Of a DNA stretch of 64,000 nt, positions 35,833 to 44,892 are shown one piece after another. Numbering within the stretch: position 1 is the first letter of the stretch; the number at the start of each line of letters is the position of its first letter. The DNA is from Methanolapillus ohkumae. Lineage in GTDB: Archaea > Halobacteriota > Methanosarcinia > Methanosarcinales > Methanosarcinaceae. The DNA is taken from assembly GCF_032594355.1 (NCBI RefSeq), contig NZ_CP131061.1:62001-126000 (forward strand), read 5' to 3'. The translations under genes were made by a program, and so were the position numbers. Under the pieces are notes generated by a model that was not told the DNA's origin, did no database searches, and saw only the letters and a program-made list of their open reading frames with translations.

Positions 35833-36846
35833 TTACCACCACATAACAAGAGGATTATATTCTTTTACATCTATAAAATGTTTGATGAGTTTATATACCT
35901 CGTACCGAATCAAACTTTTATAAGAAACCTTTCTTTTTAGATTACGGTGCATAATTGTTGTTTCTAACTTTTCATCATATTCTTTTAGGAATATTTTTTT
36001 CCCCTTTTCGCTTAAAAGCATATTTCCCAAACTTCCGGAAAAACAACTATCATCCAGCATGTTTTTATTCACCAATTTGAAAATGATACGGTCAACGATG
36101 ATAGGTTTAAAAATTTCACTCACATCCAGAGATAAAGAAAAACGGCGTGCAAATGGTTCATGCAGAAACGAAATCGTCGGGTTCGCTTGTGTATTGTAAA
36201 TTTCGGAAAGAATTGTTGTGTACAAAATCGAATTTCCAAAACTGATTAGGGTATTCATTTTGTTTTCCGGCGGCATGCGCGTTCTTTTGACAATTTGATA
36301 TTCTTCCGGCACGATTTCGTCAATGGCGCTATAATAATTATTTCGAATATGGCCTTCAACGTTCATGACTTCTGGAATGGTCGCAGCAGCAGGCAAACGC
36401 TCCAAATCACGCTCAATTTTTTCAATATAAGGAGAAAGAATCGGGGACATTTCTTCTTTTGAATAATATCTCAGATTGCGGAGAATGTTTTTGCTCCCGC
36501 CCTCCACAAATTTTTTGGCCAAAACCATGCGTTTTTCCGAGTCCAAATAATGAGCGGCTTGATTGACTATCACATCTCCACTGACCAATGTTTCGCGCGG
36601 GTAAAAACTGCCTTCATAGAATCCGTAATAATTATAGTAATGAATTGGAACGCCATGTTTTGCCAAATAGTCAATGACGCCGGAACTGAGTGTCAGCCGG
36701 CCGTAAGCATGGATGCAATAGATTTTGTTGATAGGAAGGGCGCGTTTATTTTTTTCACCCGTCTCCGGATTTGTATTTTCAAAATAAACTGTATTTTCGT
36801 GTCTGGTCAGTATTCCATCGCTTGTGATATAGTATTCTGTTTTCAT
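35833..36846 (-). CDS. cas1: CRISPR integrase Cas1 (type I-B)
   Basis: 337 residues, normal for type I-B. The opening EYYITSDGILTRHENTVYFE and KIYCIHAYGRLTLSSG are typical. Catalytic residues are in MNVEGHIRNNYYSAI (Glu), SFLHEPFARRFSLSLDVSE (His) and the following IFKPIIVDR region (Asp). Overlaps the cas4 stop by four bases (ATGA) and is followed directly by cas2. Ends in TAA. Confidence 0.95.
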   Translation of the reverse strand: MKTEYYITSDGILTRHENTVYFENTNPETGEKNKRALPINKIYCIHAYGRLTLSSGVIDYLAKHGVPIHYYNYYGFYEGSFYPRETLVSGDVIVNQAAHYLDSEKRMVLAKKFVEGGSKNILRNLRYYSKEEMSPILSPYIEKIERDLERLPAAATIPEVMNVEGHIRNNYYSAIDEIVPEEYQIVKRTRMPPENKMNTLISFGNSILYTTILSEIYNTQANPTISFLHEPFARRFSLSLDVSEIFKPIIVDRIIFKLVNKNMLDDSCFSGSLGNMLLSEKGKKIFLKEYDEKLETTIMHRNLKRKVSYKSLIRYEVYKLIKHFIDVKEYNPLVMWW

Positions 36847-37388
36847 GCGTCATCACCAAAACAAAATTCAAAATAGGAGCATTTGGGACAAATCTGTTTT
36901 CTTTCGGGTGCCGGCATTTTTCCCGCGATAATTTTTAAAATATCGTCCATAATTTCCGTCATTTTTTCTTCTTTTTCCGGCGTCAAAAACACTTTTTTTG
37001 TTTGGCTGGTCAGCGGATAATTCAGTTCTCCTTCCGCATCCATGCCTTTGGTTTTGAAATAGTAGAGATAGTAAAGCATTTGCCATTCGTGTGCTTCTTC
37101 CATGCTTTGTGATTTTTTAATTTCATGAAGAATCAATTTCCCGTCCTCTTTCGTTTTTTCAATAAAATCGACGCTGATGGTTTGGTCAATCGTAATGTCT
37201 TTTTTGTCCCTTGAATATCGTTCTTCATGAAGACCTTTTCCAATTTGCACGTTGTCGTTTTCTCTTTCGAACTGAATGTTGTGGGAAAAAAGCCAAAGCT
37301 TGGTGCGGCAAATAAAATAGTAGGAGACTTTGACGCCGGTTATGGATGTCGAAGATGGAATGGCTGAATCAGAGATTGACTTTTCCAT
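36843..37388 (-). CDS. cas4: CRISPR-associated exonuclease Cas4
   Basis: 181 residues. The four cysteines that hold the [4Fe-4S] cluster are Cys27 (YYFICRTKLWLF) and Cys167, Cys170 and Cys176 (QICPKCSYFEFC). Between them lies the RecB-like nuclease core (DQTISVDFIEKTK, LILHEIKKSQSMEEAHEWQ: Asp, Glu, Lys). It trims new spacers and sets their orientation. Coupled to cas1 by a 4-bp overlap. Ends in TGA. Confidence 0.93.
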   Translation of the reverse strand: MEKSISDSAIPSSTSITGVKVSYYFICRTKLWLFSHNIQFERENDNVQIGKGLHEERYSRDKKDITIDQTISVDFIEKTKEDGKLILHEIKKSQSMEEAHEWQMLYYLYYFKTKGMDAEGELNYPLTSQTKKVFLTPEKEEKMTEIMDDILKIIAGKMPAPERKQICPKCSYFEFCFGDDA

Positions 37389-37421
37389 GAAAAATAATAT
37401 AAATATAAAAAATATTAATAG

Positions 37422-38252
37422 TTATGGTTTTTCCCATAATTTTTGGGAAACAAATTTGAATCCCATATCTTTTGAAATTTTGGTTCCCGGTTGCCAGCAA
37501 TAAATCATTTCCTCAAACGCATTCCCATGCTTGCTTCCGTCCGTAGTTTTGCGGCTGGCAAACATTTCTGCTTTTCCTTCAAAATCTTCAGAATTAAAGC
37601 GTACATGAGACATTATTATACAGTCTTTATTCAATTTTATAATTGGATCTTCTGTTTGGTTTAATTGAGTTTCAAAGTTAAAAACTTCTGAACATTCGAG
37701 GATGGTTTTTTCATCAACTTTTACTCTGCCCCACCCGTAACCTCTCTCTCCACCCAGCTGAATATTTGATAATTGTTCTTTCCATTTTGAAATTATTTGG
37801 TCCGAATTGTCGTTTTTTTCAAAAACATATCCGTTTAAATAAACTTGTTTTCCGTTTCGACTGATTGGTAGTATGAATTCAGTTTCATGTAAAAGCCCAT
37901 CTTCTGATGACTTTGTTTCACCTTTTATAGAAGTACTCATTTGGCTGCTGATAAATGTCCATTCAAATTCAGATTTTGTATTTCCCCATGGAAACAAATT
38001 CAACTTGTTTGATTCTTCGGAAGGATAAAAATAAGAAAATCGTAAATTTTCATCAATTGCTTTTCCTATATCTTCATAATCTTTCTTCTTTGCCGAAGTA
38101 AATTCACGGGTCATCTGTGCTGTCAAAGCTCCCCATAAAGTTCTTGCTGGAACATAATATCGGGTTTGTTGCAAATTACCGATTTTACGATAACCTATAT
38201 GCATGGGAGCCAACATTTGAAATGAGACTTGGTAAGCTGTCCAATCAGTCAT
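37422..38252 (-). CDS. RAMP-superfamily subunit of the type III effector (Cas5/Cmr3- or Cmr6-like)
   Basis: 276 residues from the ATG at 38252 (GGGTGA just upstream, overlapping the cmr5 stop). RAMP features: a ferredoxin-like opening AYQVSFQMLAPMHIGYRKIG, VPARTLWGALTAQMTREF in the place of the usual G-S-x-x-K/R-G-A stretch, and a Gly-rich loop GGERGYGWGRVKV. By position it should complete the Csx11-type complex, which needs a Cas5-group (Cmr3) subunit. I cannot decide between the Cmr3 and Cmr6 roles by eye. Ends in TAA. Confidence 0.75.
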   Translation of the reverse strand: MTDWTAYQVSFQMLAPMHIGYRKIGNLQQTRYYVPARTLWGALTAQMTREFTSAKKKDYEDIGKAIDENLRFSYFYPSEESNKLNLFPWGNTKSEFEWTFISSQMSTSIKGETKSSEDGLLHETEFILPISRNGKQVYLNGYVFEKNDNSDQIISKWKEQLSNIQLGGERGYGWGRVKVDEKTILECSEVFNFETQLNQTEDPIIKLNKDCIIMSHVRFNSEDFEGKAEMFASRKTTDGSKHGNAFEEMIYCWQPGTKISKDMGFKFVSQKLWEKP

Positions 38253-38256
38253 CTTT

Positions 38257-38673
38257 TCACCCTTGGATATGTTCTGCACCCGGAATTTCCGGTTTGGTTG
38301 CAGGCTTTCCTTCCTCCACCTTTTTTGATTGAGCAGCTTTTGCACCATAGCGTGCATAAATTAAGGTTTGTTCGTAAAGGTCTCGAACTAAAAATAAATC
38401 ATCAAGATCAGATAATACTTTTTCTGGAAAATCTTCAGTCTTCTTTACATTATTGATTTTTAAAATCACTAATAATTCGATTAATTCTTTTTTAATATTA
38501 TTTGCAATTCCTTTTTGAGATGAAAGGTAGAGGATTAATGCATAAACTCCTTGTTCTTGCAGTACTCCCAAAGATTTAGTAATCATGTTTTCTAAATCTT
38601 TATTTCCACCGCATTTTTGAACGATTTTTTGGGAACAAGCAGCTGCTTCTTTATCTAAATTCACTAAATCCAT
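38257..38673 (-). CDS. cmr5: Type III small subunit Cmr5 (Cas11)
   Basis: 138 residues, all alpha. The pattern VLQEQGVYALILYLSSQKG and, near the C-terminus, YEQTLIYARYGAKAA is typical of Cmr5, the small filament subunit of type III-B/C complexes. Its ATG follows the cmr4 TAA directly and its TGA sits inside the ribosome binding site of the next gene, so translation is tightly coupled. Confidence 0.87.
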   Translation of the reverse strand: MDLVNLDKEAAACSQKIVQKCGGNKDLENMITKSLGVLQEQGVYALILYLSSQKGIANNIKKELIELLVILKINNVKKTEDFPEKVLSDLDDLFLVRDLYEQTLIYARYGAKAAQSKKVEEGKPATKPEIPGAEHIQG

Positions 38674-39537
38674 TTACATCACCTTAATTTTTCGAAGTCG
38701 ACCAAATCCTCGTGTTGTCATTCCACCAATCCCAAAAAATTCTAATTTATTTATTCCAGTTTCGACAATATCCGAAGGTTTAATATTACCGTTTTTTGAT
38801 CGGTAATCATTGCATGTGGCTTCAAAATAAAGTACTGTCGTTCTTGGAATTGCTTCATATGTGAATAAAGCACCTTCTTCTGCTGCTCCTGTTTCAGGGT
38901 TGATACTGACTGAAGTTCTAACTTCTAAATTACTATTTACAATCCTTGAAAAGATTTCATCGCTAACAAAAACAAGCCGATCTTTGAATATTTCAAATTC
39001 GATCATATTTGAAGGGATAAAGTTTGTATCTGGAAGTTTTTTACAACTTAACAATAACCAACCCAAATTGAGTTCTTTATTTTCATTAATCGTTGTATAA
39101 ACAATATTTTTATTTTCAAAGGAAATGTTCACATCAATTCCTAATGCATCCTTCAAAATACTCGTTGTAGAAATCCAAACGGGGCCTTTAGATGTACTCA
39201 CTGGAAAGAAGAGGATTTTTGCATCACTAATACTTACGATTCCAGCCCAGCCACCATCTCCACTCCCATTTGAAGAACCGAATGTATAACAAATTGGGCA
39301 ATTGTCCTTTCCACAATTTTTTTGTCCGGCACAGGTTTTTTCTTTATTCTCAGAAAAGGCTGCATAATGTCGGATTGCTCCATGTAAACTTGTCCCTGGA
39401 AGTTTTGGTAATTTTGTTCCGGGTTCTCGAACAATTGAATTATCAACTCTTCCCAGCCGTTGTCCTCCAATCCCAACATGAATTGGATCAATTGCCATCA
39501 TAAAATATTTTTTAATATTTGCATTTGTGTCTGCCAT
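38674..39537 (-). CDS. cmr4: Type III backbone and target-RNA nuclease subunit Cmr4 (Cas7)
   Basis: 287 residues. Opens with the Cas7 RAMP fold (YFMMAIDPIHVGIGGQ). Asp32 in GRVDNSIVREPG is at the position of the catalytic Asp that cuts target RNA in Cmr4. LPGTSLHGAIRHYAAF is the conserved RAMP stretch, and CPICYTFGSSNG a Cys/LFG-type element. The C-terminal Gly-rich loop is GIGGMTTRGFGRLR. Several copies should form the spine of the effector. Ends in TAA immediately before cmr5. Confidence 0.92.
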   Translation of the reverse strand: MADTNANIKKYFMMAIDPIHVGIGGQRLGRVDNSIVREPGTKLPKLPGTSLHGAIRHYAAFSENKEKTCAGQKNCGKDNCPICYTFGSSNGSGDGGWAGIVSISDAKILFFPVSTSKGPVWISTTSILKDALGIDVNISFENKNIVYTTINENKELNLGWLLLSCKKLPDTNFIPSNMIEFEIFKDRLVFVSDEIFSRIVNSNLEVRTSVSINPETGAAEEGALFTYEAIPRTTVLYFEATCNDYRSKNGNIKPSDIVETGINKLEFFGIGGMTTRGFGRLRKIKVM

Positions 39538-39550
39538 TTTGTCACATCCA

Positions 39551-42442
39551 TTAAATCATGTTTAATCTCATATACAAATTAAAAGCATCTTCAAAATAAC
39601 CTTCTACAGCATAATTTGTCCATTTTTCAATGTCTTTTGGAGAATTTTTCCATTTTGCGGTTTTAATTAAATCGAAACAAAAATTCCAAAAAACCCCTCC
39701 ATTTTCACAATCTTTTGAAGTTGGATTCCAGTCTTCTCTTTTTGTTTGAATCATTTGAGCTATGTAATAAAGCTGATTTTTATTCAATTGGGCTACTAAT
39801 TTTTTAAAATCTTCTAATTTATTGAAATCAGAAAGAAGGTATGGTCTGTTTTTATTCATGCCAAACCGCTGTCCTTCTTCATTATAGGCAATTTCAAACC
39901 GTGTAGCTGAGCTATCCAAATATTCAAAATCAACCGTTGAAGGGTACAATAAAATCGAATCATTTTTTCTTAGGTTTTGAATATGAACCATCTTTAGTTT
40001 ACTGTTTTCATCTAAGCCCTATGCCTTCTCTGTTATCCAATCTGGACAAGTTAAGAAGTAAGGATAAAAAACATCTTCTTGCCCATCTTCGAAAGAAACC
40101 GGATATTCAAAATTGAAATTAAGGATCCGGTTCATTTCTTTAATTTTGATTTCCTCATTGAGAAGTCCATTTATTTCATTTGAAACAAATTTATCAGATT
40201 TAAATTTTGAAATCCATTTACCTTCATCTGGTTTTATATCGACCATTACATCTGCTTTGACCAATGGGGCAGGTCGATCTAACATCCTTTTTCCGGCATC
40301 TAAAACAGAACGTAGTGGCGTAAATTTATTTGCAAAAACAACTCCTAAAGAAATAGGCAATCTTTGAGAAACCTTTCCCATTTCTTTTTCATATTTTTCT
40401 TTAATTTTTTCAATGATAATCATTGTTTTGTCTGCTGGAATAAGCATCATAAACGTTTTTGGTTCGGATAAAATTTCAGAGATTTGGAAATAACTTGATA
40501 ATTTTTCAATTTTAAAATCTGAAAAAACACCTTTTGGTTCTTTATTTTTCTTATATTGTCCCGGTTCAAATATTTGGAATACTTGTCCTTCAATAATTTG
40601 GTTTATTTTTAAGTCTTTAAATTCTTTTTTTATGGTTTGAAGACGTTTTTCTAATGCTTCTAAGTTTTCAATAATAACAAATCCGTTTTCTGTCCATAAA
40701 ACCTCAATATTTATATTATCAATTTGAAGTTCATATGTATTATATAAATTCAGTTTTAATGTGTTGTTAATCGGATGAAGTAATATTCGGTCATTTTCAG
40801 CTTGACAGATACTTTTTATTTCTTCACCAATTTCCTTCCAAAATTTTCTACACGTTTCAACAATACGGCGGGCTCTTGCAAAAGATTGCAGATGAACCAT
40901 TTCCCTTTCTTCAGCAGCTGGCAGATAGTCAAATTTCATAAAAACATCAAAATGAATTCGGCCAACGACTAATGATAGGTTGTTGCTCTTGTCAGCAATT
41001 TCACTTAACCAGATTGTTTCAAAATCATTTTTTTGAAGATTATCATTCCATTCTTTAGTCACTCTTTTGATAGAAGTAGAACATGGTTGGCAGTTCTCCA
41101 TATCTTTAATTTTAACTCGAATTCCACAAGAACTGCAAAGGTCGCCCTTTGTTGTATCATTTATGTATGAGTATCTCATAGGTAATTGGCCAAAGATTTC
41201 ATTTTTAAAAGCACTTGTAATATACTCATCAGGTCCTATTTCTGGGTGAATATACTAATTAGAACTTATGTTTTCATGAAGGCTTAGGTTATATTGAGAC
41301 AATTTTGAAATTGTTGACTTTAGTTCATCTGCAACTTCTTCCAAATCCGGATAAATAAAAGCACTGCCATTTTCATCTCTGTAAATTTCAGTTGCAATTG
41401 GATATCGAAATTCTATTCGATTTTGAATATTATTCAAATCATTTTCTAATGCATTTTTTCGAGTTTTGAAGTCAGATAAGTTTGTAGCATCAAACAAAAA
41501 AGACTGACCATCAATTCGATAACTTAATAATCGCCATAATTTAAGATAATTTCTTTCTTTCCCCAGGCATTTATTGAATTCATCATGAGTTACTTTTGGC
41601 CATCTGATAGCCAGTGTCCAGATACCCGATTTCAGAAATGCCATTCCTGTGTGGCCGATATCATGGATGGAAATATTATTAATTGGTCTCTGTGTATCAG
41701 CAACCGCCTCTTTGAACATTGGTTCAAAAAAATTAATAAACGTTTCTAAATTATTTGCATCAGTTTGTTGAAGTTTTTCTTCTACTGACTTTTTTAGGCA
41801 CCAATATGTTTTTTCATCTATCTGCTTCTCCCGCCCAAAAGGAGTGGATATGTAAATAAAGTCTCCACTAGGATTTTCAGAGAATATACTTTGTTTTTCT
41901 CCTCCGGAGGCTCCATGATGACACAATTTCATTAAATGGGTTAAAAGAGATGTAGAGTCCAGAATTAAATTTAATTTTAATATTTTATCTTTTTTAGCAA
42001 TCTTTAAAAGATCCGTATCTTTAAAATTTCTGATTTCCTCTCTACCAGCATTGTTGTATAATTTATCACAATTACATTTGTCATGAACGCCCAAAAATTC
42101 AAGAATATCCCCCATACAATACGTTCTATCATCGAGTGGGCTCATTAATTCAATTTTGTTGTTAATTAACCATTTTTTTGTTCCTTCTAAAAAAACATGA
42201 TTAGAAGGAACAGTTTTGAAAATTTCTTCAATAACTTTTATTTTGGAAGGATCTTTAATATTTGATAAAATTCCAGAAATCAGTTGAAAACAATATTTTT
42301 CATCACCAAGTGTATTTTTTTGATATTTTATAAATTCTGGTGTAATTTTCCCCAAATTATGCAAATAAGCTCCAGCACAAGCCAAATAAATTGAATTTTT
42401 GTATTCATCAATTACAGATTTATCCAGTAAGTTTTCAGTCAT
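39551..42442 (-). CDS. csx11: Csx11/Cas10 large subunit of the type III effector, with two in-frame TAG codons
   Basis: One frame of 963 sense positions from the ATG at 42442 (GGGTGA five bases upstream) to TAA at 39551, broken only by TAG at 41255-41257 (position 396) and 40019-40021 (position 808). Csx11 proteins (TIGR02682), known from Methanosarcina, exceed 900 residues, so the whole frame fits and no single piece does. Domains: a degenerate HD-like opening (YLHNLGKITPEF, with Asn where HD has Asp), a zinc finger (CSSCGIRV to CQPC), and a palm-like domain whose GGDD position reads EPKT before FMMLIPADK. No cyclic-oligoadenylate synthesis is therefore expected, as in type III-C. A C-terminal helical part follows the second TAG. 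Neither downstream piece has a ribosome binding site. Likely read through as pyrrolysine; a split or dead cas10 is the alternative. Confidence 0.82.
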
Positions 42443-43655
42443 TTTTTTCACCCTTTATAAAAGTTAAGAATTTTTCTGGCAAATCCTTGAATTTCTCTTT
42501 GTTATCAAATATTAAATCATTCGAGCTTTGACTAGATTCTATGTTTTTATTTGTAAAATTCTTTTTATACCATTCTTTAAATTTATTAACTTGGCCTTGT
42601 CTGACACCTTTTTCTTTTCTCAGTTTGTTAAAGGCTTCTTGATATTTTGAATGGTCTATGTCAAAAAGGGCAGATATCAATTCAGGTCCAAACTCAAAAA
42701 ATGCTTGATATTCCGCAGGGATTCCAATGTTTTCTTCTTCCTTCGGTTGATTTTTATTTTTATATGAACTTATTTTTAAAAATCCACTTTTTATTTCAGC
42801 ATTACCAAAACCACTAGATGTTTTGGCACCGATTCCATAAAATTCAAATAGATTAATCAAGGAGTTGACGACGGTTTCTAAGCCATGATATGCAAAATCA
42901 GTAGTGTTTTCAATTAAATTCATAGGAGAATACAAAATTGTAAGATTACCAACATTGTCTTTTGGTATCACTTCTATGAAAAAAGGATCTTTTCCAGTTC
43001 CAGACTCTCTGTTATGTGGATTCATAATTTCAAGTTCAGTTTTTTTATTATCTAAAAAAGTCGGATAAAAAAATAAATTTCCTTTATGGAGTTTAATTTC
43101 TCCGTTCTTTAATCCAATCTCCTTTTTTGCTAATTCTGCATATTCTGTTTTAGCATCAGGTCGAATTTTATCAAAATATTTTTCTTCTTGGTTTTCATCT
43201 CCAAAAAGAAGACTAAGCTGTAGTCTCTCCTTGGCGAATTCTTTCGACACAATTTCTGTTTTTTCTGCCAAGTTTAATATTGCTGAACTTCGAATCATCC
43301 CTTTCCATTGGCTGGGGGAAATATATGGAATTTTAAAAACCTTTTCACGATTGAGGAAGTTGTCAATAATATCATATTTATCCTCACTCCCACTGGTATA
43401 AGTTGATGTAAATTTAAAATTTAAACTCAATAACCACGAATTGACGGGAAATTCGCTAATATTGAATTGTTCATCAACGTATTTATCCAACTTTAAATCT
43501 TTTAGCAAATCTATTTTCTGTGAATAACTGTTATTTTGCAACCATGATTTTCTTCTAGATTCTTTTTCTTCTTGAATGGTTTTACTATCTCCTTCCTTTT
43601 CTTTATCCTTGTATTCTTTTGTTTTTTCAATTAACTCAATATATTCAAATATCAT
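42435..43655 (-). CDS. RAMP-superfamily subunit, Cmr6-like
   Basis: 406 residues. RAMP features: PVNSWLLSLNFKFTSTYTSG, then IPYISPSQWKGMIRSSAILN (the G-x-x-[KR]-G/S stretch), LLFGDENQ, and a Gly-rich loop YGIGAKTSSGFGNAEIK. The C-terminal ~110 residues are an extra helical part. Best taken as the Cmr6-type subunit (Cas7 group) capping the complex next to Cmr1. It overlaps csx11 by eight bases. GGAGG precedes the ATG. Ends in TGA. Confidence 0.75.
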   Translation of the reverse strand: MIFEYIELIEKTKEYKDKEKEGDSKTIQEEKESRRKSWLQNNSYSQKIDLLKDLKLDKYVDEQFNISEFPVNSWLLSLNFKFTSTYTSGSEDKYDIIDNFLNREKVFKIPYISPSQWKGMIRSSAILNLAEKTEIVSKEFAKERLQLSLLFGDENQEEKYFDKIRPDAKTEYAELAKKEIGLKNGEIKLHKGNLFFYPTFLDNKKTELEIMNPHNRESGTGKDPFFIEVIPKDNVGNLTILYSPMNLIENTTDFAYHGLETVVNSLINLFEFYGIGAKTSSGFGNAEIKSGFLKISSYKNKNQPKEEENIGIPAEYQAFFEFGPELISALFDIDHSKYQEAFNKLRKEKGVRQGQVNKFKEWYKKNFTNKNIESSQSSNDLIFDNKEKFKDLPEKFLTFIKGEKND

Positions 43656-43657
43656 AG

Positions 43658-44767
43658 TTAATCCTCCAACAATTGTTTAATAAAAAATTCCATAGAATCA
43701 CAAAATAATGTTGAACTCGATAAAGGACTGAGATTTGTTTTTTCCCACAATCCTCCTTTCTGAGAAGGAAGTGTGGAAATCCATTCTTTATATTTGTTTA
43801 AAATTTCATCTTTTTTTTCAAAATCTGATGGAAACCACCCCCAAATTCTGAATTCATATTCGTTTTCATTTAATGGATATGCATTGGATATGCGAATAAG
43901 GGATGAGAATTTCTGTTCATTTTCATGGTTATTTGGAACAAAACCCATTAAACGATGCCGTTCATCTTTACTGAAGTTTTTATCTTCCCTAATTAATGAA
44001 CGCAGATAATATCTCATCTGAGGAGAAATTGGAATTATTCTATTGTCGGTGTACCATTTTGATTCTTTTTCTGGAACTGCATTAATTTGAATTTTTTTGA
44101 ACTGAATTTTTGTAAAAAAGAAATCATTTAATTTGGGTTTTGAATCGTTGCTAGAAATAGAAACTGGGAAATGATTTTTCAATTTATTAAACCCATGAAT
44201 TGCAATATTTTTGTCAACTCGGTCACAATCAATATTTAAAACACCATTTCCATAGGATGTGCCCCCTCCAAAAGAACCATTTATCGACATAATTTTAAGG
44301 GTCAAAAGTAACATATTTTTAAGTTCTTCAGAAGATAATACTTTTTTTATGGATGTTTCATCATTATTTTCTGATGGAAGCAAATGCTCTTGCTTTGAAT
44401 AAATTAGTTTAACAGTAGCATTTTTTACAAATAATCCTCTTTTTATATACCATTTACTATTTTTTGCTTCAACTTTCAATGAATTATTACTTTCATCATT
44501 TATTAATTCTAAATCCGTTTTCAACCTAAAAAGCCTCTTGTGTCCCGTCGCTCCAAAAACAAAACAGGCAGCACAAAGATCATTGTCTTTACATTTATGC
44601 TCCGTCGGATCACAAGCATATCCGCCAAATCCTCTTACAATCGCTTCAAACCACCATCGCATACTTCCGATCAAACTTGTCTCATGCAAACGGTCACAGA
44701 TGCCGTCAACACCACCGGTAAAAAAAGGCGTTAACGTTGTCAATTTTAATTCCAAAGATTCAGGCAT
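43658..44767 (-). CDS. cmr1: Type III subunit Cmr1
   Basis: About 369 residues from the ATG at 44767 (GGAG seven bases upstream). Cmr1 hallmarks are FFTGGVDG, LIGSMRWWFEAIVRGFGG, then CKDNDLCAACFVFGATGHKR and GSFGGGTSYGNGVLN. Cmr1 caps the head-distal end of the crRNA-bound filament in Cmr complexes. It is the first gene of the type III block; the 110-bp AT-rich gap upstream, after cas3, contains a TATA-like TTTATAATTTT near 44815-44825, so the block may have its own promoter. Ends in TAA. Confidence 0.9.
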   Translation of the reverse strand: MPESLELKLTTLTPFFTGGVDGICDRLHETSLIGSMRWWFEAIVRGFGGYACDPTEHKCKDNDLCAACFVFGATGHKRLFRLKTDLELINDESNNSLKVEAKNSKWYIKRGLFVKNATVKLIYSKQEHLLPSENNDETSIKKVLSSEELKNMLLLTLKIMSINGSFGGGTSYGNGVLNIDCDRVDKNIAIHGFNKLKNHFPVSISSNDSKPKLNDFFFTKIQFKKIQINAVPEKESKWYTDNRIIPISPQMRYYLRSLIREDKNFSKDERHRLMGFVPNNHENEQKFSSLIRISNAYPLNENEYEFRIWGWFPSDFEKKDEILNKYKEWISTLPSQKGGLWEKTNLSPLSSSTLFCDSMEFFIKQLLED

Positions 44768-44892
44768 TTTCGTTCTCCACAATTGTTAATCGTTTTTTAT
44801 TTTAATTGATTTTAAAATTATAAAATCTTTTCTAAAAATTATCAAAAAAATCATTTTATCATTATTATATTTTAAATGAGGCGGTCCGTTTC

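Noticed and set aside
39551..39991. A separate 146-residue gene between cas10 and cmr4
   Set aside because: It is in the csx11 frame, only nine codons after a TAG, has no ribosome binding site, and is needed to reach the family length.
40019..41179. A separate 386-residue Cas10 fragment gene
   Set aside because: Same frame as the upstream piece, joined by 25 open codons after a TAG. The split-gene reading is kept only as an alternative.
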